Source: Brevundimonas lenta (lineage in GTDB: Bacteria; Pseudomonadota; Alphaproteobacteria; Caulobacterales; Caulobacteraceae). Taken from it: DNA of 64,000 nt. The translations under genes and the position numbers were made by a program. Position 1 is the first letter of the stretch; each line of letters opens with the position of its first letter. The notes below the pieces were generated by a model. That model was not told where the DNA came from and did no database searches. It worked only from the letters and a program-made list of their open reading frames with translations. Shown here one piece after another: positions 46,005 to 55,571 of the stretch. The stretch is taken from the NCBI RefSeq assembly GCF_014196335.1, contig NZ_JACIDM010000001.1, forward strand, positions 1,116,001 through 1,180,000. The letters run 5' to 3'.

Positions 46005-46835
46005 CTAGAAGGCGACCTCGAGGAAGACGCCGGGGCCGCTGAACTCGTAGTCCGCGCCGCCGGTCCAGTCGTCCTTGGTGATGTCGACGTCATAGGAGAC
46101 GAAGCGGTAGAACACGCCGGCGCCGACGTGGTCCGTGAAGCGGTAGCTGGCCGAAATCTGCGCATTGGTGACGCCGCCGTCGTAGTCGCCGACCTCGAGC
46201 GACATGTAGTCGACGCGCCCGTTGACCGTGACCTTCGGCGCGACCTGCCAGTTGGCGAACAGGCCGACCGTCGGCAGGGGAGCGAGGAAGTCCTTCTGTC
46301 GCCGCGTCGCGGTGCCGCCTACGCCACCCACGCTGGCTTCGCCGACCAGCTCGGTCTCGAAATCAGTGGCATGCAAGCCAAGGGCGGCGCCCGCCTCCCA
46401 GGTGTCATTCTGGATGAAGGCGTAGCCGAGGGTCAGCCGGTAGATGTCGGTGTCCATCGAACTGCTGAGGCTGACAGAGGCCGGGTAGGTGACATCGTCG
46501 AAGACGATGTCCCGCGACAGCGTCCGCGTCGCCGAGCGGTCGAGCTTGTAGTAGTCCAGGCCGATTATCAGACGGCGCATGGCCCGGAAGCCGCCACTGA
46601 AGGAAGGCAGGACCTCGTTCTCGTCGAGGCCCAGATCGGTCTCGAAGTCGATTTCGGTGCCAAGGCTGGTGTTGCCGACGGAGGTGACGCGCGCATGGCT
46701 GTCGACGGAGGCCCAGTAGCCTGCGCCCTGGATCCACCAGCGGTCGTTGAGCGATTGCGCCTGAGCCTGCGGCGCGACCGCCAGCCCGACGAAGACGCCC
46801 GCGGCGCCAAGGATCAAACCCGTCCGAACGCGCAT
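46005..46835 (-). CDS. Outer-membrane beta-barrel protein
   Basis: The 276-residue precursor has a signal peptide (RTGLILGAAGVFVGLAVAPQAQAQ) and a beta-barrel build: alternating strands such as SLNDRWWIQGAGYWASVDS, FRAMRRLIIGLDYYKLDRSA, FIQNDTWEAGAALGLHATDF and TVNGRVDYMSLEVGDYDGG. It ends in Phe (FLEVAF), the usual C-terminal signal for outer-membrane insertion. Proteins of this size and pattern are OmpW- or surface-antigen-like porins of unknown substrate. I use ATG 46835; the ORF from 46853 adds six residues. It lies between hemF and the dipeptidase. Confidence 0.82.
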   Translation of the reverse strand: MRVRTGLILGAAGVFVGLAVAPQAQAQSLNDRWWIQGAGYWASVDSHARVTSVGNTSLGTEIDFETDLGLDENEVLPSFSGGFRAMRRLIIGLDYYKLDRSATRTLSRDIVFDDVTYPASVSLSSSMDTDIYRLTLGYAFIQNDTWEAGAALGLHATDFETELVGEASVGGVGGTATRRQKDFLAPLPTVGLFANWQVAPKVTVNGRVDYMSLEVGDYDGGVTNAQISASYRFTDHVGAGVFYRFVSYDVDITKDDWTGGADYEFSGPGVFLEVAF

Positions 46836-47041
46836 GCGACCAGCCTCCACCATCCCTCTTCCGGTGCATCAAGGATATGCCGCGCCCCCCTTGCGGGTAT
46901 CAGGTGAAACCCTCAGCCGACGTAGCTTGCTCGCCCGCTGCGGCAGTCCGGGAACACCGGCGTTTCGTGGAAATGCGCCGAAGGGTTTGACCTGCTGATG
47001 CGGTCTGCCACTGTCCCGCTTTCCTCGCCCGGGAGTGCGCC

Positions 47042-48304
47042 ATGTTCCGATCCGCCTTGATGACCGCCGCCGCCCTCAGCCTGATGGCCGTTCCGGCGAT
47101 CGCGCAGGACAGCGCAGGAGAGGTTCAGGCGCGGCGGATCCTGGAGCGGACGCCGCTGATCGACGGGCACAACGACCTGCCCTGGGCGCTGCGGGAAGGG
47201 CACGCCAGCGACCCGTACGCGGTCGACCTGACGACCAACCTCGACGCCACGACCGAGCTGCATACGGACATTCCGCGTCTGCGCGCCGGGGGCGTGGGCG
47301 GCCAGTTCTGGTCGGTCTATGTGCCCGCGACGCTGTCGCCGACCGACGCGGCGCGTGAGACCTTCGAACAGATCGACATGGTCCGGCGCATCGTCGCCGC
47401 CCATCCGGAGACGTTCGAACTGGCGACCACGGCCGACGACATCGTGCGCATCCATCGCCGCGGAAGGATCGCCAGCCTGATAGGGATCGAGGGCGGCTAT
47501 TCGATCGACGACTCCCTGGGCCTGCTGCGCGAGTTCCATCAGGCCGGCGTGCGCTACATGACGCTGACCCACTCGAAGACCACGACCTGGGCCGACAGCG
47601 CCACTGACGCTCCGAAGTTCGGCGGCCTGTCGCCCTTCGGCGAGGACGTGGTGCGTGAGATGAACCGGCTGGGGATGATGGTCGATCTGAGCCACGTCTC
47701 GGAAGAGACCATGCTGGACGCCATGCGGGTGTCGGAAGCGCCGGTGATCTTTTCGCACTCGTCCGCGCGGGCGGTGACAGGCCATTCGCGCAACGTGCCC
47801 GACAGCGTGCTGCGGATGATGCCGGAGGACGGCGGGGTGGTGATGGTCACCTTCGTGCCGGGCTTCGTAAGCGAGACCGTGCGGACCTGGAACGCGGCCC
47901 GGGCGGCGGAGGAGACGCGGCTGACCGCGCTGAACCCGGGCGCGCCGAAGGTGGTGTCGGACGGCGTGGGCGCATGGATGGACGCCAATCCGATCCCGCA
48001 CGCCACGATCGCCGACGTGGTCGCGCACATCCAGCACGTCCGTGACGTGGCGGGGGTCGATCACGTGGGTCTGGGCGGAGACTTCGACGGCGTCGACGCC
48101 CTGCCGGACGGCATCGAGGGCGTGGACGCCTATCCGGCCATTCTGGCCGCCCTGATCGCCAACGGCTGGACCGAGGCGGACATCCGCAAGCTGGCCGGAG
48201 AGAACGTGCTGCGGGTCATGCGCGCCGTCGAGGCCGTGGCCGCGAGCAAGCGCGGCGAGCGCCCCAGCCTGGCGCAGATCGCCCCGGCCGGCGCGCCGGA
48301 GTAG
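47042..48304 (+). CDS. Membrane dipeptidase (M19, renal dipeptidase family)
   Basis: M19 dipeptidases use two zinc ions to cleave dipeptides, including D-Ala-containing ones. The 420-residue precursor has a signal peptide (SALMTAAALSLMAVPAIAQ) and the metal sites DGHNDLPWALREG (HxD), IGIEGGYSIDD (bridging Glu), MVDLSHVSEETMLDAM, IFSHSSARAVTGHSRNVPD (His), and HVGLGGDFDGVDALP (Asp). All ligands appear present, so it should be active in the periplasm or at the surface. It lies 206 bp after the outer-membrane protein gene and precedes the convergent sulfotransferase. Confidence 0.93.
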   Translation: MFRSALMTAAALSLMAVPAIAQDSAGEVQARRILERTPLIDGHNDLPWALREGHASDPYAVDLTTNLDATTELHTDIPRLRAGGVGGQFWSVYVPATLSPTDAARETFEQIDMVRRIVAAHPETFELATTADDIVRIHRRGRIASLIGIEGGYSIDDSLGLLREFHQAGVRYMTLTHSKTTTWADSATDAPKFGGLSPFGEDVVREMNRLGMMVDLSHVSEETMLDAMRVSEAPVIFSHSSARAVTGHSRNVPDSVLRMMPEDGGVVMVTFVPGFVSETVRTWNAARAAEETRLTALNPGAPKVVSDGVGAWMDANPIPHATIADVVAHIQHVRDVAGVDHVGLGGDFDGVDALPDGIEGVDAYPAILAALIANGWTEADIRKLAGENVLRVMRAVEAVAASKRGERPSLAQIAPAGAPE

Positions 48305-48305
48305 G

Positions 48306-49262
48306 TCAGGCTTCCAGCGCCTGATACGCCGGCCGCATCCAGCGGTCGGCAAGGGCCCGGACTTCGGGCGAGGCGGCGTCCCGTTTGGCGGCGCCGTCAG
48401 CCTGGAACGGGGCGTCGCCCTGCTTGGGGTTCACGGCGGACGCAGCCCTGAGCGCCTCGACCTCTCCCGCTGTCGGCGTCAGGCCGAAATGCCGCGCCAC
48501 GATGGTCCAGGCCGCGCCGGGCAGGGCGGTGTAGTTCAGCGCCAGGCCGCGGGCCGGATCATGGTGATCCAGTCCCGCCTGATAGATCGCGCCGAGCACG
48601 CGGGCGGCGTACGCCTGCGGATCGCGCGCATCGGCGTCGGCGAGGCCGAAATGCGCCGGCGGCAGGAAGCCGGGAACGGTGTGGACGCCGCGCCGGGTCA
48701 GGGCGCTGACCAGCACCTCGACCGGATCGCGGTGCAGAAACACCCAGGGGACCTCAGGGAAGGCGGCGCGGACGAGCGGCAGGTGCAGGGTGTTCCAGGC
48801 GTCGAACTTGATGAACAGCCGGTTCTGACCCGGCGTTCGCGGCTGGCCGAGCGCTGAAACGATGGCCCGGAGCAGGGAGATCTGGCGATCGCGGCCGAGG
48901 CGGTCGCCGGCGCGGATGATGGAATCGACGGGCCCCGGCTCGGACAGGACCAGGGCGTGGTCCAGGCTTCCGAGGAGCCGGGCCAGGAGGGTCGAGCCGC
49001 AGCGCGAGACGTGGAAGACGAAGCCGGTGGGCGGGATGCCCGGGCTGTCCGCGGCCCAGGCCTCGAGCTCGGCCAGGCTGGTGCGGCGGCGGAACAGGAC
49101 GTTCGCCGGGCGGCGCGTCAGCAGGGCGTAGGTGTCGTCGAGGAAGGGTTCGTCGAAGCGGGGCAGGTCGCAGTGCAGCCACTCGACGGTCGAGGCCTCG
49201 ACGTCGGCGTCGTTCCAGAAGATGCGGCCCGGCAGCCAGTCGCGAAGGGTCACGCCATCCAC
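48306..49262 (-). CDS. Sulfotransferase family protein
   Basis: Sulfotransferases move sulfate from PAPS to an acceptor. The 318-residue protein has the 5'-PSB loop FHVSRCGSTLLARLLGSLD (a P-loop-like SRxGSTLL motif) near residue 82, and the 3'-PB stretch WVFLHRDPVEVLVSALTRRG (HRDP with the conserved Ser/Arg) near 172. The first 75 residues (RDWLPGRIFWNDADVEASTV) resemble a cupin-like or hydroxylase-associated region seen in similar two-gene units. It overlaps the aspartyl hydroxylase gene by 13 bp, so the two are translated together and probably modify the same target. Confidence 0.85.
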   Translation of the reverse strand: MDGVTLRDWLPGRIFWNDADVEASTVEWLHCDLPRFDEPFLDDTYALLTRRPANVLFRRRTSLAELEAWAADSPGIPPTGFVFHVSRCGSTLLARLLGSLDHALVLSEPGPVDSIIRAGDRLGRDRQISLLRAIVSALGQPRTPGQNRLFIKFDAWNTLHLPLVRAAFPEVPWVFLHRDPVEVLVSALTRRGVHTVPGFLPPAHFGLADADARDPQAYAARVLGAIYQAGLDHHDPARGLALNYTALPGAAWTIVARHFGLTPTAGEVEALRAASAVNPKQGDAPFQADGAAKRDAASPEVRALADRWMRPAYQALEA

Positions 49263-50080
49263 CGGTCGTTCCAGCGGCGCCGCTCGCGGGCGGAGGCCTC
49301 GGCGACCTCGCGACCTGTGAAGAGGAAGCCGTGCTCGGCGCCGAGGCGGATGGTCTCTTCGGCGAACAGGTCGCGGTCAGCGATGTCGCGCAGGACGGCG
49401 TGGAGGTCGGGTCGGGCGTCGACCAGCAAGCGGAACCGTTCCAGCGCAGCCGTGGCCGCATCCGGATTCAGGTCGGCCGGGGGCGTGTGACGGAAGGGAT
49501 CGGGGGCATCGAAGGGGATGAGGTCGCGCAGCCAGTCATTCACCGTGGCGTCGATGACCAGGTGGATGCGATCCGTCGCGCCCGCGTTGACGACCCGATG
49601 CGGCTGGCTGAGGTCCAGGTACCAGGTCTCGCCCTCGGCCATGTCGACCCGGCGGTTGCGAACGTGGAAGGCGACGTACGGGTTGGTGCGGACGGGCACA
49701 TGGATACGGACGTCGCCGTGCCGGTGGTCGAGGTCGTAGTCGCGATGCTCGCGGATCACGGCGCCCGGGCCGAGCCGGAGCAGGCGGACCGCCTGCAGCG
49801 GACAGCGGAAGGCCGCCATCACCGCGCGGAAGGCCGGGCAGATCGCCAGCAGGGGCTTGTCCTCCACGTCCGCGCCGTTGGGATACAGGCCGTCGCCCCA
49901 CGCCGGGCCGCGAAGCACCAGACCGCTCCAGTCGCCGTCGTAGGATCCGCGGTTGAAGTGGGGCAGCCAGCCCTCGGCCGACAGGACCGCGAGATCCGCC
50001 TGCAGCGCGACCGGGTCGAAGGCGAAGGGCAGGCGGAGCCGATCGATCATCTGTGGACAGTGCAGCTTGACCGTACGCAC
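49250..50080 (-). CDS. Aspartyl/asparaginyl beta-hydroxylase domain protein
   Basis: The 276-residue protein contains a beta-hydroxylase domain, an Fe(II)/2-oxoglutarate dioxygenase fold. The core is AVRLLRLGPGAVIREHRDYD (iron HxD-type motif), VRIHVPVRTNPYVAFHVRN, then GETWYLDLSQPHRVVNAG, whose His completes the iron site, and DRIHLVIDATVNDWL. The family hydroxylates Asp/Asn residues of proteins or peptides; some members act on lipids. The C-terminal 80 residues are helical and variable. It overlaps the downstream sulfotransferase gene by 13 bp and begins 14 bp after the trmL stop, so it may be co-transcribed with trmL. Confidence 0.87.
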   Translation of the reverse strand: MRTVKLHCPQMIDRLRLPFAFDPVALQADLAVLSAEGWLPHFNRGSYDGDWSGLVLRGPAWGDGLYPNGADVEDKPLLAICPAFRAVMAAFRCPLQAVRLLRLGPGAVIREHRDYDLDHRHGDVRIHVPVRTNPYVAFHVRNRRVDMAEGETWYLDLSQPHRVVNAGATDRIHLVIDATVNDWLRDLIPFDAPDPFRHTPPADLNPDAATAALERFRLLVDARPDLHAVLRDIADRDLFAEETIRLGAEHGFLFTGREVAEASARERRRWNDRWMA

Positions 50081-50094
50081 GTCCAGCCGGGCGA

Positions 50095-50544
50095 TCAGCC
50101 CTCCGGCGCGATCTGTCGCAGGGCTTCCCAGACCGCGATCCCGGCGCTGACCGAGAGGTTCAGCGACCGCGCGTCAGCCCGGATCGGGATCACAACGCGG
50201 GCGTCGGCCGCCTCATGCACGTATTCGGGTGCGCCCGTGGGCTCGCTGCCGAACAGGAGGGTGTCGTCGGGATGGAAGCGGAATTGGGTCAATGGTGTCG
50301 CACCCCGGGTGGTGAACAGCACCAGCCGACCGGTGTTCCGCGACGCCTGAAACGCGTCCCAGTCGGCGTGCCGCGTCATGTGCCCGAGAGGCCCATAGTC
50401 CAGCGCGGCGCGCTTCATGGCCCGGTCGTCGAAACGGAAGCCGGTGGGTTCGATCACGTGCAGTTCGACGCCGAAGCAGGCGCTCAGCCTGATGCAGGCG
50501 CCTACGTTCTGCGGAATGGCTGGTTGAAAAAGGGCGAGACGCAT
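50095..50544 (-). CDS. trmL: tRNA (cytidine(34)-2'-O)-methyltransferase
   Basis: TrmL methylates the wobble base of certain leucine tRNAs. The 149-residue SPOUT protein starts MRLALFQPAIPQNVGACIRL. It contains LLFGSEPTGAPEYVHE (SAM knot), RADARSLNLSVSAGIAVWEAL, and the tail typical of TrmL. I chose ATG 50544 for this conserved N-terminus; the ORF from 50607 adds an unsupported extension. It is divergent from petA across a 197-bp gap, an arrangement common in alphaproteobacteria. Confidence 0.95.
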   Translation of the reverse strand: MRLALFQPAIPQNVGACIRLSACFGVELHVIEPTGFRFDDRAMKRAALDYGPLGHMTRHADWDAFQASRNTGRLVLFTTRGATPLTQFRFHPDDTLLFGSEPTGAPEYVHEAADARVVIPIRADARSLNLSVSAGIAVWEALRQIAPEG

Positions 50545-50741
50545 TCTAAGGCCCTCATACGCGCGGCCTGGAGGCTTGTCGCGGCCTGTTTTGCGACCGT
50601 TTCGCAAGAAGCGTCAGCAGCTTGCGGTCAACAGCCGCAGTGAAAGGCCGGGACAGGATGTCCGGGGTTTTCGCTAGAGCATTCATACCGATCAGCCGCG
50701 CTCCACCCCGGGCGCGGAATGCGGTGTACGAGGAGTGAGAC

Positions 50742-51278
50742 GTGACCGAATCGGTCGTGACTGAAGGCGGCGACGCCACCCGCCGGGATTTCATCCATAT
50801 CGCGGCCGGTGCGGCCGCGGTGGGCGCCGGCGCAATGGTCGTCTGGCCGCTGATCAACCAGATGAACCCCGCCGCTGACACCCTGGCCCTGGCGTCGATC
50901 GAGTTCGACATGACCAAGGTCCAGGAAGGCCAGCAGGTCGTCATCAAATGGCAGGGCAAGCCGGTGTTCGTGCGTTACCGCACCCCGGCCGAGCTGCAGC
51001 GCGTGATCGCCGACGACCACGCTCATGACCTCAAGGAACCGCAAAGCGACGCGGACCGCACCAAGCCGGGCCACCAGCAGTTCCTGGTCGTGCTGGGCAA
51101 CTGCACGCACCTGGGCTGCATCCCGACCTTCGGTTCGGGCGATTTCGGCGGCTGGTTCTGCCCCTGCCACGGTTCGCACTACGACGCGTCGGGCCGTATC
51201 CGTAAGGGCCCGGCTCCGCTGAACCTGGTCGTGCCGACCTACGACTTCGTGTCCGACACGCGCATCAAGATCGGCTGA
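50742..51278 (+). CDS. petA: Cytochrome bc1 Rieske iron-sulfur subunit
   Basis: The Rieske subunit carries the 2Fe-2S cluster of the bc1 complex. The 178-residue protein has an N-terminal Tat-like signal anchor ([21 protein letters not shown]) and the cluster motifs [10 protein letters not shown] and CPCHGSHYD, with the two Cys and two His ligands intact. The start is GTG 50742, preceded by AGGAG at 50731. No ATG is available before the signal. petB starts 17 bp downstream. It is the first gene of petABC. Confidence 0.96.
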   Translation: MTESVVTEGGDATRRDFIHIAAGAAAVGAGAMVVWPLINQMNPAADTLALASIEFDMTKVQEGQQVVIKWQGKPVFVRYRTPAELQRVIADDHAHDLKEPQSDADRTKPGHQQFLVVLGNCTHLGCIPTFGSGDFGGWFCPCHGSHYDASGRIRKGPAPLNLVVPTYDFVSDTRIKIG

Positions 51279-51295
51279 GGACGGACGAAGAGACA

Positions 51296-52624
51296 ATGAG
51301 CGATCACGAATCCACCTACGTCCCCAAGACCGGCGTCGAGAAGTGGCTCGACAGCCGCCTTCCGATCGTCCGCTTCGGCGCCGACTACATGTCGCTGCCG
51401 ACGCCGAAGAACCTGAACTACTGGTGGACCTTCGGGGGCATCCTCGCCCTCTGCCTGGTCACCCAGATCGCCACCGGCATCGTGCTGGCGATGCACTATG
51501 TGCCGAACACCGAACTGGCCTTCGCCTCGGTCGAACGCATCATGCGTGACGTCAACAGCGGCGACCTGATCCGCTACACCCACGCCAACGGGGCCTCGAT
51601 GTTCTTCGTCGCGGTCTACCTGCACATGCTGCGGGGGCTGTACTACGGCTCGTACAAAGCGCCGCGCGAGATGATCTGGATCGTCGGTTGCGTGATCTTC
51701 TTCCTGATGATCGCCACCGCCTTCCTCGGCTACGTGCTGCCGTGGGGCCAGATGTCCTACTGGGGCGCCGAGGTGATCACCAACCTGATCGGGGCCATCC
51801 CCCTGATCGGCGAGCCGATCCTGATCTGGCTGCGTGGCGGCCCGGCGATCGACAACGCGACGCTGAACCGCTTCTTCTCGCTGCACTACCTGCTGCCGTT
51901 CGTCATCGCCGGCTGCGTGGTTCTGCACCTGTGGGCCCTGCACCATGCCGGTCAGGGCAACCCGGTCGGCATTCTGATCCCGAAGGATCGGGAGAAGAAG
52001 GACATGGTTCCGTTCCACCCGTACTTCACGGTCAAGGACGGCTTCGCGGTCATCCTGTTCCTGATCCTGTTCGCGCTGTTCGTCTTCTTCATGCCGAACG
52101 CCCTGGGTCACGCCGACAACTACATCCCGGCCAACCCGCTGCAGACCCCGGCGCACATCGTGCCCGAGTGGTACATGCTGCCCTTCTACGCGATCCTGCG
52201 CGCCATCCCGGACAAGTTCGGCGGCGTGGTGGCGATGTTCGGCTCCATCGGCGTGCTGTTCATCCTGCCGTGGCTGGACACGTCGAAGGTGCGCTCGATG
52301 CGCTACCGCCCGACGATGCGGACCTTCTTCATCATCTTCGTGCTGGTGGGCATGGGCCTCGGCTGGTGCGGCGCGCAGCTGCCGGACGCTCCGGTGGTCG
52401 GCTCGTTCAAGACCTTCATCCTGATCGACGGCGACCTGAACAGCTACCTGTGGCTGACCCGCCTGTTCACCGCCTACTACTTCGCCTTCTTCCTGATCAT
52501 CCTGCCGGTGGTCGGCCTGAAGGAGACGCCGCTGGCCATCCCGGCGACCATCTCCGAGCCGGTTCTGTCGGGCGGCGACGCCATGACCGCAGCCGCTGCG
52601 GCCTCGGCCGAGAAGAAGGGCTGA
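51296..52624 (+). CDS. petB: Cytochrome b of the bc1 complex
   Basis: Cytochrome b holds the two b haems and both quinone sites of the bc1 complex. The 442-residue protein has eight membrane spans. Haem-ligand helix pairs include [20 protein letters not shown] and [20 protein letters not shown], with [20 protein letters not shown] at the first haem region. The Qo-site motif [16 protein letters not shown] (PEWY) is intact. The length is slightly above the usual 400-430 because of a short Ala-rich C-terminal tail. It is followed by petC after 8 bp. Confidence 0.97.
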   Translation: MSDHESTYVPKTGVEKWLDSRLPIVRFGADYMSLPTPKNLNYWWTFGGILALCLVTQIATGIVLAMHYVPNTELAFASVERIMRDVNSGDLIRYTHANGASMFFVAVYLHMLRGLYYGSYKAPREMIWIVGCVIFFLMIATAFLGYVLPWGQMSYWGAEVITNLIGAIPLIGEPILIWLRGGPAIDNATLNRFFSLHYLLPFVIAGCVVLHLWALHHAGQGNPVGILIPKDREKKDMVPFHPYFTVKDGFAVILFLILFALFVFFMPNALGHADNYIPANPLQTPAHIVPEWYMLPFYAILRAIPDKFGGVVAMFGSIGVLFILPWLDTSKVRSMRYRPTMRTFFIIFVLVGMGLGWCGAQLPDAPVVGSFKTFILIDGDLNSYLWLTRLFTAYYFAFFLIILPVVGLKETPLAIPATISEPVLSGGDAMTAAAAASAEKKG

Positions 52625-52632
52625 TCGCGACC

Positions 52633-53508
52633 ATGACCCTCAAGACTTCGATGCACTCCATGAAGAAGACCCTGGTCCTGATCGCCGCCGCGGCCGGCCT
52701 TTCGCTGGCCGCCGGTCCCGCCCTCGCTTCGGGCGGCGGGCACGCCCTGCGCGACGGCGGCTTCTCGTTCGAAGGGCCGTTCGGCACCTTCGATCAGGGC
52801 CAGCTGCAGCGCGGCTACAAGGTCTACCGTGAGGTCTGCTCGGCCTGCCACAGCATGAACCTCATGCATTTCCGCACCCTGGCCGAGCCGGGCGGTCCCT
52901 TCTTCGACGCGCACCAGGCCAACCCGGCCGAGAACCGCTTCGTGAAGGCGCTGGCCAAGGAAATCCAGGTTCCGGATATCGACACGGAAACCGGCGAGCC
53001 GGTGATGCGCGACGCCACGCCGGCCGACCGCTTCCCGAACCCGTATCCGAACGCCACGGCTGCGGCCGCGGCGAACGGCGGCGCGGCTCCGCCGGATCTG
53101 TCGGTGATGGCCAAGGCCCGTCACGGCGGCGCCAACTACATCTACTCGCTGCTGACCGGCTACCATGCGCCGCCGGCCGAGCTGACCATCCGCCCGGGCC
53201 AGAACTACAACGTCTATATGGCGGGCGATCTGACCCCGTTCTGGAAGGGCGACGCGGCCCACGTGCCGGCCGGCGGCTTCATCGCCATGCCGAACCCGCT
53301 GCGCGCCGGCCAGGTCACCTATGACGACGGCACCGAGGCTTCGGTCGACCAGATGTCCAAGGACGTGGCCGCCTACATCGCCTGGGCGTCCGATCCCAAG
53401 CAGGTGCAGCGCAAGCAGGCCGGCGTCGGCGTGATGATCTTCCTGCTGCTGTTCGCGGGCATCACCTACATGAGCTACCGCCGGATCTGGAAGGGCGTGG
53501 CGCACTAA
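52633..53508 (+). CDS. petC: Cytochrome c1 of the bc1 complex
   Basis: Cytochrome c1 passes electrons to soluble cytochrome c. The 291-residue precursor has a signal peptide (KKTLVLIAAAAGLSLAAGPALA), the haem motif VCSACHSMNLMHFR, the axial Met region GGFIAMPNPLRAGQVTYDDG, and a C-terminal membrane anchor (QAGVGVMIFLLLFAGITYMSY). I chose ATG 52633, just after petB. A strong terminator lies 30 bp downstream. With petA and petB it forms a complete bc1 complex. Confidence 0.96.
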   Translation: MTLKTSMHSMKKTLVLIAAAAGLSLAAGPALASGGGHALRDGGFSFEGPFGTFDQGQLQRGYKVYREVCSACHSMNLMHFRTLAEPGGPFFDAHQANPAENRFVKALAKEIQVPDIDTETGEPVMRDATPADRFPNPYPNATAAAAANGGAAPPDLSVMAKARHGGANYIYSLLTGYHAPPAELTIRPGQNYNVYMAGDLTPFWKGDAAHVPAGGFIAMPNPLRAGQVTYDDGTEASVDQMSKDVAAYIAWASDPKQVQRKQAGVGVMIFLLLFAGITYMSYRRIWKGVAH

Positions 53509-53537
53509 CGCCCTGATCCGATTGACGGAACGACAGA

Positions 53538-53567
53538 CCCGCCGGAGCCCCGCTCCGGCGGGTTTTT
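53538..53567 (+). terminator. Terminator of the petABC operon
   Basis: CCCGCCGGAGC (53538-53548) pairs with GCTCCGGCGGG (53552-53562) around a 3-nt loop, followed directly by TTTTT. It is a textbook intrinsic terminator 29 bp after petC. Confidence 0.93.
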
Positions 53568-53675
53568 CGTGCCCGGTGCGGACGGAATCCGGCGTTAGAC
53601 CGGATCGAATCGACAGCCCGGAACCGGCGCCCTAACGTCCCGGCCTCCTGTCCAAGGTCGAGGGTGTCTCCGTCC

Positions 53676-55325
53676 ATGCGTCTGACTGTTTCCGCCGCCG
53701 CGCTCATCGCCGGCGCCCTGCTTTCGGCGACCGCCGCCGCCGCTGAAGGCCCGGTCGCCTTCGACACCGCGAAGCTGTCGGAGCACGTGCGCGTGCTGGC
53801 TAGCGACGAGTTCCAGGGCCGCGGCATCGCCACGCCGGCCGAGGACATGGTCATCGGCTATCTGAGCGAGCAGTACGCCGCCGCCGGCTTCCAGCCGGGC
53901 GGTCCGAACGGCGCCTGGACCCAGGACGTGACGCTGAACCGCTTCACCGCCTCGAACGTGCAGGCGGGCCTGAGGGTCGGCGGCGAGTCGATCCCGCTGA
54001 ACCAGGGCGAACAGATCGTCATCTCGACCCGCCTGCCGGGCAGCCACGTCGACCTGGCCGACAAGCCGCTGGTGTTCGTCGGCTACGGCATCGACGCGCC
54101 GGAGCGTAACTGGGACGACTTCAAGGACGTCGACGTCCGCGGCAAGATCATCGTCGTGCTGGTCAATGACGCCGACTTCGAGGATGCGTCGCTGAACACC
54201 TTCAACGGCCGGGCCATGACCTACTACGGTCGCTGGACGTACAAGTATGAGGAAGCCGCCCGGAAGGGCGCGGCGGGCGTTCTGATCGTCCACGAATCCG
54301 CACCGGCGTCGTATGGCTGGGGCACGGTCCAGAACAGCTGGCAGGCGCCGCAGTTCGACATCGTCCGCGAGAACCCGGCCGCCGAACGCACCGCCGTCGA
54401 GGCGTGGATCCAGCGCGACGTCGCCGTGGACCTGTTCCGCCGCTCGGGCCTCGATTTCGAAGCCCTGAAGGCCCAGGCCCGCAGCCGCGACTTCCGCCCT
54501 GTCGAACTGACCGGCGCGACCTTCAGCGCCTCGTACGATCTGGCCACCAGTCAGGTCACGACGCATAACGTCATCGCCCGCCTGCCGGGCTCGACCCATC
54601 CGGACGAGACCATCCTGTACACCGGCCACTGGGATCACATCGGCGTCGGCGCGCCGGATGCGAACGGCGACGCCATCTTCAACGGCGCCGTCGACAACGC
54701 GACCGGCACGTCCGGCCTGCTGGAGCTGGCTCGCGTCTACGGCGCCGGCCCGCGCCCCGAGCGCTCGATCGTCATGATCAGCTTCACCGGTGAAGAGAGC
54801 GGCCTGCTGGGGTCGGAATTCTACGCCGCCAACCCGGTCTATCCGCTGGAGACGACGGTCGCCGGCTTCAACATCGACGCTATGAACGTCTATGGCCGCG
54901 TGTCGGCGGTGGACATCATCGGTCACGGCCAGTCGGAGCTGGACGAGCTGGTCACCGCGGTGACCGAGTCCCAGGGCCGCGTCGCCCGTCCGGAAGCCAA
55001 CCCGGCCGGCGGCAGCTATTTCCGGTCGGACCACTTCCCGCTGGCAAAGCGCGGCGTGCCGATGGCCTACGTCGACGGCGGCGGCGACTTCCGCGACGAG
55101 CCGATCGCCGCCCGCAACGCCGCGCGCGACGACTACACCGGCCACCGCTACCACCAGGCCGACGACGAATGGTCGGCCGACTGGGACCTGCGCGGTCAGG
55201 TCGAGGATCTGCAGGTGATCTACGAGGTCGGCTCGGAACTGGCGAACAGCCGCGACTGGCCGGGCTGGAAGGACGGCTCGGAGTTCGGTCCGGCCCGTGC
55301 GGCGAGCGCCAACGCGCGGCAGTAG
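53676..55325 (+). CDS. M28 family zinc metallopeptidase (first of two)
   Basis: M28 peptidases are secreted aminopeptidases or carboxypeptidases with two zinc ions. The 549-residue precursor has a signal peptide (MRLTVSAAALIAGALLSATAA). A protease-associated (PA) insertion lies roughly at 130-260 (LVFVGYGIDAPERNWDDFKD), followed by a catalytic domain with YTGHWDHIG, FNGAVDNATGTSGLLELA, SFTGEESGLLGSEFYA (catalytic Glu-Glu), FNIDAMNVYG, and FRSDHFPLAKRGVPMAYVDG. All metal ligands appear present. I chose ATG 53676. A related gene lies 246 bp downstream, separated by a palindromic pair. Confidence 0.92.
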   Translation: MRLTVSAAALIAGALLSATAAAAEGPVAFDTAKLSEHVRVLASDEFQGRGIATPAEDMVIGYLSEQYAAAGFQPGGPNGAWTQDVTLNRFTASNVQAGLRVGGESIPLNQGEQIVISTRLPGSHVDLADKPLVFVGYGIDAPERNWDDFKDVDVRGKIIVVLVNDADFEDASLNTFNGRAMTYYGRWTYKYEEAARKGAAGVLIVHESAPASYGWGTVQNSWQAPQFDIVRENPAAERTAVEAWIQRDVAVDLFRRSGLDFEALKAQARSRDFRPVELTGATFSASYDLATSQVTTHNVIARLPGSTHPDETILYTGHWDHIGVGAPDANGDAIFNGAVDNATGTSGLLELARVYGAGPRPERSIVMISFTGEESGLLGSEFYAANPVYPLETTVAGFNIDAMNVYGRVSAVDIIGHGQSELDELVTAVTESQGRVARPEANPAGGSYFRSDHFPLAKRGVPMAYVDGGGDFRDEPIAARNAARDDYTGHRYHQADDEWSADWDLRGQVEDLQVIYEVGSELANSRDWPGWKDGSEFGPARAASANARQ

Positions 55326-55336
55326 GCGAGGCTTCT

Positions 55337-55478
55337 CCCTCCCCGTACGGGGAGGGATGTCGGCGCGCAGCGACGACAGGGTGGGGGCGGCTGCGGCAAC
55401 GCACGCCGCCCTTGTCAATTGTGGCCCTCCCCACCCGTCTGTCGCTTCGCGACAGCCACCCTCCCCAGAAGGGGAGGG
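55337..55478. repeat. Head-to-head pair of two-hairpin units (U5/U6) without a gene
   Basis: U5: the palindrome CCCTCCCCGT/ACGGGGAGGG (55337-55356), then TGTCG...CGACA (55358-55378) with an internal CGC-GCA-GCG, then GGGTGGGGGCG. U6 in inverted orientation: CCCTCCCC (55459-55466) with GGGGAGGG (55471-55478), and CTGTCGC (55439-55445) with GCGACAG (55449-55455), with the tail GCCCTCCCCACCCGT at 55424-55438. Same architecture as the DUF559-flanking units with different stems. It fills the gap between the two M28 genes. Confidence 0.85.
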
Positions 55479-55571
55479 AGAATCTTGCCCCGACATGACC
55501 AAAACTTAACGGGCGGTCCCCCGGGGCCGCCGTACAGTGCGCGCCATCAGATCGGGGATGGAGCCTCTCAT

